Shown one piece after another: positions 60,076 to 64,000 of a stretch of DNA of 64,000 bases. Under the pieces are notes generated by a model. That model did no database searches. It saw only the letters and a list, made by a program, of their open reading frames with translations, and was not told the DNA's origin. The DNA lies in the NCBI RefSeq assembly GCF_036370855.1, contig NC_088110.1, positions 22,501,501 to 22,565,500 of the forward strand, in the 5' to 3' direction. A program made the position numbers and the translations under genes. The DNA is from Dromaius novaehollandiae. Its lineage: Eukaryota > Chordata > Aves > Casuariiformes > Dromaiidae. The stretch's first letter is position 1; each line of letters opens with the position of its first letter.

Positions 60076-63000
60076 CTGCGAAGGGGAGAGAAGACATGCC
60101 GGGGGGGCAACGCGGCCGGGCGCCACTGCATCCCCCCGGGGCCAGGCATCCCCCCCCCCCCGGCTCGCCCCTACCTTCATCCAAACTACCGATGGTCGCC
60201 TGCTTCTTGAGGAAGTCGCTGCAGAGCTTCTTGCTGAGGCCGAAGGCCAGCATGTTGTGGATGAAGGTGCTGAGGACAGACAGATGCACGTGCCCTTGCA
60301 CAGGCTGCCCCAGCAGCTTCCTTCCTCCCCACCCTCCTCTTCCTCCCCGCACCCCTTTGCACCGCAGCCGGGACACCCCCGGGCCCCCCCGCCGCGCTCA
60401 CCCCAGCTGCCCGAAGGTGATGTTCTCGTTGAAGCGCAGGCTGTCGTCGCGCTCCTCCTGCGTCATGTGGCACCACTTCTCCCTGCAAGGCACCAGCGCC
60501 GCCGCGTTGCCCCCAGCCGCCGCACGAGCCGGGGCGCAAGACCCCCCACCCCAAACGAGCCGGCAGCAGGGGAGCACTGCATGGGGATGGGACCCCCCGC
60601 GGCCCTGGGTCTCCTCCAAGGGCCCCGATTCGGAGCAGGGAAAGCATCTGGGCCCCCCCAGCACGGACCACAGACCCCCCCCATCAGCAGAACCGGCGCC
60701 GTGGCCCCGGCCGCAGGAGCGGAGCGAGGAGCAGCCGTCCCGGCTCATCGCTGCCCAAAGATGCCCTGGCTTGGCGCAGGCTGCTTTGGGGCTCTATCCC
60801 ACCGGATTTTGAGCAAAAGCAGAGTGCCATCCCAAACCCCAGAGGGGACAAACAGCACCTGGCTCCTCTCCGAGCCCCTCCCCAGCAGGGACTTCCACCC
60901 GAGCACCAGCAGCTGGGTGCAGCTGCATCTCACAGCAAACCCCCATCCGCAACCCGCACCGCGACGGGGCAAAGCCGGTTCCCCGGCTCCTCCCCGCAGG
61001 TGGTTTGTGTCTGCACCAGCACGAGGAGGCGGCCGGAGCCCCCAGCCAGACGTCCCCTCGCTGCGCCGTTAGCAACCAAGCTGACGCGGTGCTGAGTGGG
61101 ACAGATGTCACCGCGCCGGGGCACAACGCGCTGTCAGCACCGGCTCCGGATCAGTGCATGCACACGGGGAAAACTACAGCTCCGGGATTAAGCCAGCCCT
61201 CTTCTGGAAAGGAGTCAGGGAGGGTTACAGACAAGGATAAGAGGATAAAGGGAAGGGAAGGAAAAATAGGGACAGGTAGAAGAAAAAAAACCTATATATA
61301 TATATATGGAGGAGAAGCAAGAGGACACCATGGATGGAGCAAGCTCGCAGCCCGCACACCGAACAGGAGCAGCGACACTGCATCAGATGGAGCCGCTGGC
61401 CGGGGAGGGGGCTCCTTTGCAGCACGTTCAGTGGTGCAGGCTCACACCGAGCAGACGGGTTTGCTACCGAAGCTGGAAAATGAGGAGCGCTTAAGCAGAC
61501 TTGCCCATGAAGGGGAGTCCGCCCTCACCCAGCTCGGCTCTGGGGTGCAAAAGCTGCTGAGTTGGGCCTTCAGTCACAAGGAGGGAGCTGCTTTTATCAA
61601 CAGCGCTCTGGAAACTTAATATCATACATTTAAAAGGATTAAAAAAAAAAAAAGTAGTTTCTCCCAAATGAAGCTCACCGGGGGGAGCCAAATCTGCAAA
61701 TCTGGAGGTCGAGAAGAACAGAAGAATCAAGGTTTTTCCAAAGCTTTGAAATCTGGAAGCAGAACTTCACAGATCTCACTGGCCCCCTTACAGGGGAAGC
61801 AAGCTTGCAATGTTTTTTTTTCCTGCCTTTTTACGTTTTTGATGGAGGAAGGGAAAAAAATTATCAAAGTGGCCAAGAAAAACTCACCGTGCTTCTGGCT
61901 TGTTACGCAGGAGTAAGGTGCTTGGAAACGGGGAAGCCCCGCACGTGGCTCTATCCAGTCCTTTGAGCTTTGCACCAGCCCAACAGGCACCAACGCACAG
62001 GTTCATTCCCTCCCTCTCGTAAACGTTACCCCATTTTGGCTGCATTTCGGTGTGCAGAGGAAGCGTCTCAGCCCCTCCAAGGGCAGCCACTGCTGCTCGC
62101 TGTGATGCACCCAGCAAGGCTCGGATCAAGCCACTGCGTGGGGCTTCCAGCAGCAGTGTTTCACCCCAGCAGCGGACCCGAGCCATGCTCTATCTAAGCA
62201 AGTTTTGGTTATCCAGCTCCCGGTGCATGCCTTAACCATGCTAAAAATTTCCTGCCGAGCTCCCTCGCCTTCGTCAGTGCTGTCGCTACAAGTGATTTGC
62301 TCCAAGGTCAGATATCCCAAGCTCCAGCAACACAGCAAGACCCCCCATCCCTGCAGATCCTAACTGACCACTGATGGACATGACTGCTTTTGGCCTCTGC
62401 AACCCGCAGCACGCGCTTGCGGCTGCAGCATGCAGCAGCCGTTTGTGTTTTTCTTTTTGAGTAACGATAGCAACGTAAGGGCACGTGGGAAAGAGGAAAA
62501 AAAGGATCAGATTTTCCAGCTGGACAAAGGTCTTCACCACCTCAACGCAACAGCACAGCCAGGGACACACAAAAGCCAGACCACCGCGTCCGCCCCGCCG
62601 GGACGGACACCGAAGCAGCAGCCAGCAGCACTCGCCCCGTGCCGCCGCGCGAGTCAACAGCACAGGGGAGAGCAGGAGGGGATGGTGCTTTCCTCCTTCT
62701 GCCCTAAAGGGACTCGGTTCACGTCCAAAAACTGCCCATGGAACCGGCCTGCTCCTGGGGGCTGTCGGGAGGTGCAAGACGCCCGGCTCCCCACCAGCCG
62801 TGCAGCCCGCGTCCACCCTGGAAGACCGCAATGCTGCGGCCTGAAATCGGTCACGCTGGTTTGTAAAAACCAGCATTAAGGAGAAACCAATCTGAGGTTT
62901 TGCAGAGAGGCCGGGAAGGCGGCCGCCGCAGCCGGAGGAGTCCCACCCCGGGCGGCAGCGAGGGCCACCGGCGCCCGCCCTGCCTCCGGAGCGCTTCACC

Positions 63001-63103
63001 CCACGGCGGGATTTGGACCCGAAGCGAGTCGGCCCTGTCGGACGGCGCAGCCAAGCAATGCGGACAGACACACCTCTCGTCCTCTTCCTCTCCAGCGTTC
63101 CCT
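60026..63103 (-). CDS. KIAA0513: KIAA0513, last four coding exons
   Basis: Exons in transcript order: 63103-63074 (30 nt), 60482-60402 (81), 60269-60175 (95) and 60075-60026 (50 with TAG). Spliced they read [20 protein letters not shown], then [40 protein letters not shown] and [20 protein letters not shown], ending MAAA. This is the conserved C-terminus of KIAA0513, followed closely through every junction. Known: a cytoplasmic protein enriched in brain, reported to bind KIBRA and HAX1, with proposed roles in signalling and apoptosis; its biochemistry is unknown. Frame is kept at each junction (phases 2, 2 and 1). Upstream exons lie beyond the right edge. It is convergent with CIBAR2, the same arrangement as in human 16q24.1. 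Confidence 0.95.
60175..60269 (-). CDS. KIAA0513: KIAA0513 penultimate coding exon
   Basis: Acceptor CTGTCTGTCCTCAG|CACC; donor GATGAAG|GTAGGG. Encodes [20 protein letters not shown] then [11 protein letters not shown]. Confidence 0.95.
60402..60482 (-). CDS. KIAA0513: KIAA0513 exon encoding [13 protein letters not shown]
   Basis: Acceptor CTCCCTTGCAG-type (CCTTGCAG|GGAGAAG); donor CTGGG|GTGAGC. Encodes [20 protein letters not shown] then ITFGQL, with split codons at both ends. Confidence 0.95.
60483..63073 (-). other. KIAA0513 intron after the microexon
   Basis: A 2.6-kb intron, moderately GC-rich, with short A and T runs (61641-61653, 61816-61823) and a (TA)n stretch near 61293-61305. An AT-richer unique block lies at about 61.6-61.9 kb. 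No further exon was recognised. Confidence 0.7.
63074..63103 (-). CDS. KIAA0513: KIAA0513 30-nt microexon
   Basis: Acceptor TTTCTGCCGCCACTCCAG|A; donor GAGAG|GTGTGT. Encodes GNAGEEEDE between two split Arg codons. At 30 nt it is a multiple of three with equal phases on both sides, so skipping would keep frame. Confidence 0.9.
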
Positions 63104-64000
63104 CTGGAGTGGCGGCAGAAACGGGGCCAACAAAGGTTGGGTGTTAAAGACCATGCAAGACAGATGGATGGAGGAGAAAAAAGAAAAGAAAAAGAAGAAC
63201 AGATGAAAAAGTTGTTAGAGGCAGAGAGAGAAAAGAGAGAAAAGAGGAATTTAGTTCTTTTTGCTTCCCACCCTCCCCTTCCCTCCCTGCCACAGTCGGA
63301 AAAAGCTTCCCAAATGCTCAGCTTCCCACCAGCCGCCTTTCCCAAAGCAAATACCAAGGACTGAGCGCAGCCGCCACGGGCGCCCCGAGGAGGTTTCCTG
63401 CCCCAGATCCGGAGGGGTTCGGAGAGGGCGTTCGCTCGGAGACCCCCGAGCAAAGGGCAAGGCAGGGCTGGCGCCTCGCTGCAGGGACCCTGCAAAAACC
63501 CAGTGCAAGGTTTGGGAGAAACCGGAGCTGTGCATGCACCATCATCTCCCCTTGCAGGCAGAGATGTGCACGGGGGCACGGAGAGCCCCACGCCACGCTG
63601 GCCGCTGGACCAAGGGGCGCTTGTCACCCTGCCACAACCAGCGGCTCCCGAGGCTCCCTCGTGAGCCAGGTTTGCTTTGGCAGAGACGGCTCAGCCACCG
63701 GGTTAATTGGGAAGAGCGCTCAGAGCAGAGAGCAGCCGCCCGGGGCGTATGTCCTTGCGAGACATTTTGCTCCTGCTAATTTGGGGCTTAATCAAAGCAA
63801 ATGCAGTTATGGCTACATTACTGTTCAATAGTTTCTTTCACTGGTTTGCTTGGAGAAGGAAACAAAGAAAAAAGAGGAAAGCATTAAAGGAGAAAGGAAA
63901 GATCGATCAGTTCCCCGAGGCTGGCAGAGCATCCTCAAGTGTAAGCAAACGCCGTCATGGTTGAGCTTCAGGTTTCGGGGGAGGATGCAGGAGGGCTGGC
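63104..64000 (-). other. KIAA0513 upstream intron (to window edge)
   Basis: No upstream exon (the WHTLRFWNAAFFDAVHCER-type segment expected next) is present, so the intron runs off the window. A purine-rich tract lies at 63170-63250. A unique AT-rich block at 63735-63905 includes GCTTAATCAAAGCAAATGC and GGCTACATTACTGTTC, a candidate regulatory element with TCF/LEF and POU-like words. Confidence 0.6.

Noticed and set aside
63707-63964. 85-codon frame starting MGRALRAESS with a hydrophobic stretch and Lys/Arg tail
   Set aside because: It looks like a small membrane protein, but it sits in an AT-rich island of the KIAA0513 intron, has no splice partners and no recognised family. More likely non-coding.

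Overview
The window looks like nuclear DNA of a vertebrate, most likely a sauropsid (bird, crocodilian or turtle). The evidence is split genes with canonical GT-AG introns, very high GC with long CpG-rich stretches, G-rich minisatellites, a CR1-LINE-like 3' end at 33.0 kb and other old amniote repeat relics. Gene order matches human 16q24.1 in inverted orientation: GSE1 5' end, then CIBAR2 (FAM92B), then KIAA0513. Nothing prokaryotic or viral was seen. Most of the several hundred possible reading frames are shadows of GC-rich DNA that is poor in stop codons.

Layout. 1-22.57 kb is best read as the first intron of a minus-strand gene. It is GC-rich and carries simple repeats, a minisatellite at the left edge and AT-rich islands with homeodomain-type TAATTA sites that look like conserved non-coding elements. 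22,571-24,493 (minus) is one large 641-codon first coding exon ending in a clean splice donor. It encodes four tandem cysteine modules (CxxC ... FPFL ... CxxC) plus a C-terminal Cys4 unit. By synteny it is the long N-terminal exon of GSE1. A 28-bp G-rich minisatellite lies just upstream (24.9-25.4 kb). 25.4-42.2 kb is intergenic, with many AT-rich islands and a CTCF-like site.

CIBAR2 (plus) begins at 42,917, behind a 50-bp minisatellite and a degenerate RFX X-box. Six coding exons for 213 residues of its BAR-domain protein run to 47,257; the C-terminal exon(s) are not securely found. KIAA0513 (minus) is represented by its last four coding exons (63,103 to 60,026), including a 30-nt microexon. 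Its likely 3' UTR ends near a poly(A) signal at 57.43 kb, convergent with CIBAR2.

The three genes do not form one pathway: a chromatin co-repressor subunit, a ciliary-base membrane-shaping protein and a poorly characterised cytoplasmic protein. What links them is conserved order and probably shared long-range regulation. The items most worth a second look are the cysteine-module exon, the paired start-proximal minisatellites, two convergent CTCF-like sites around the GSE1 promoter, and several palindromic AT islands.
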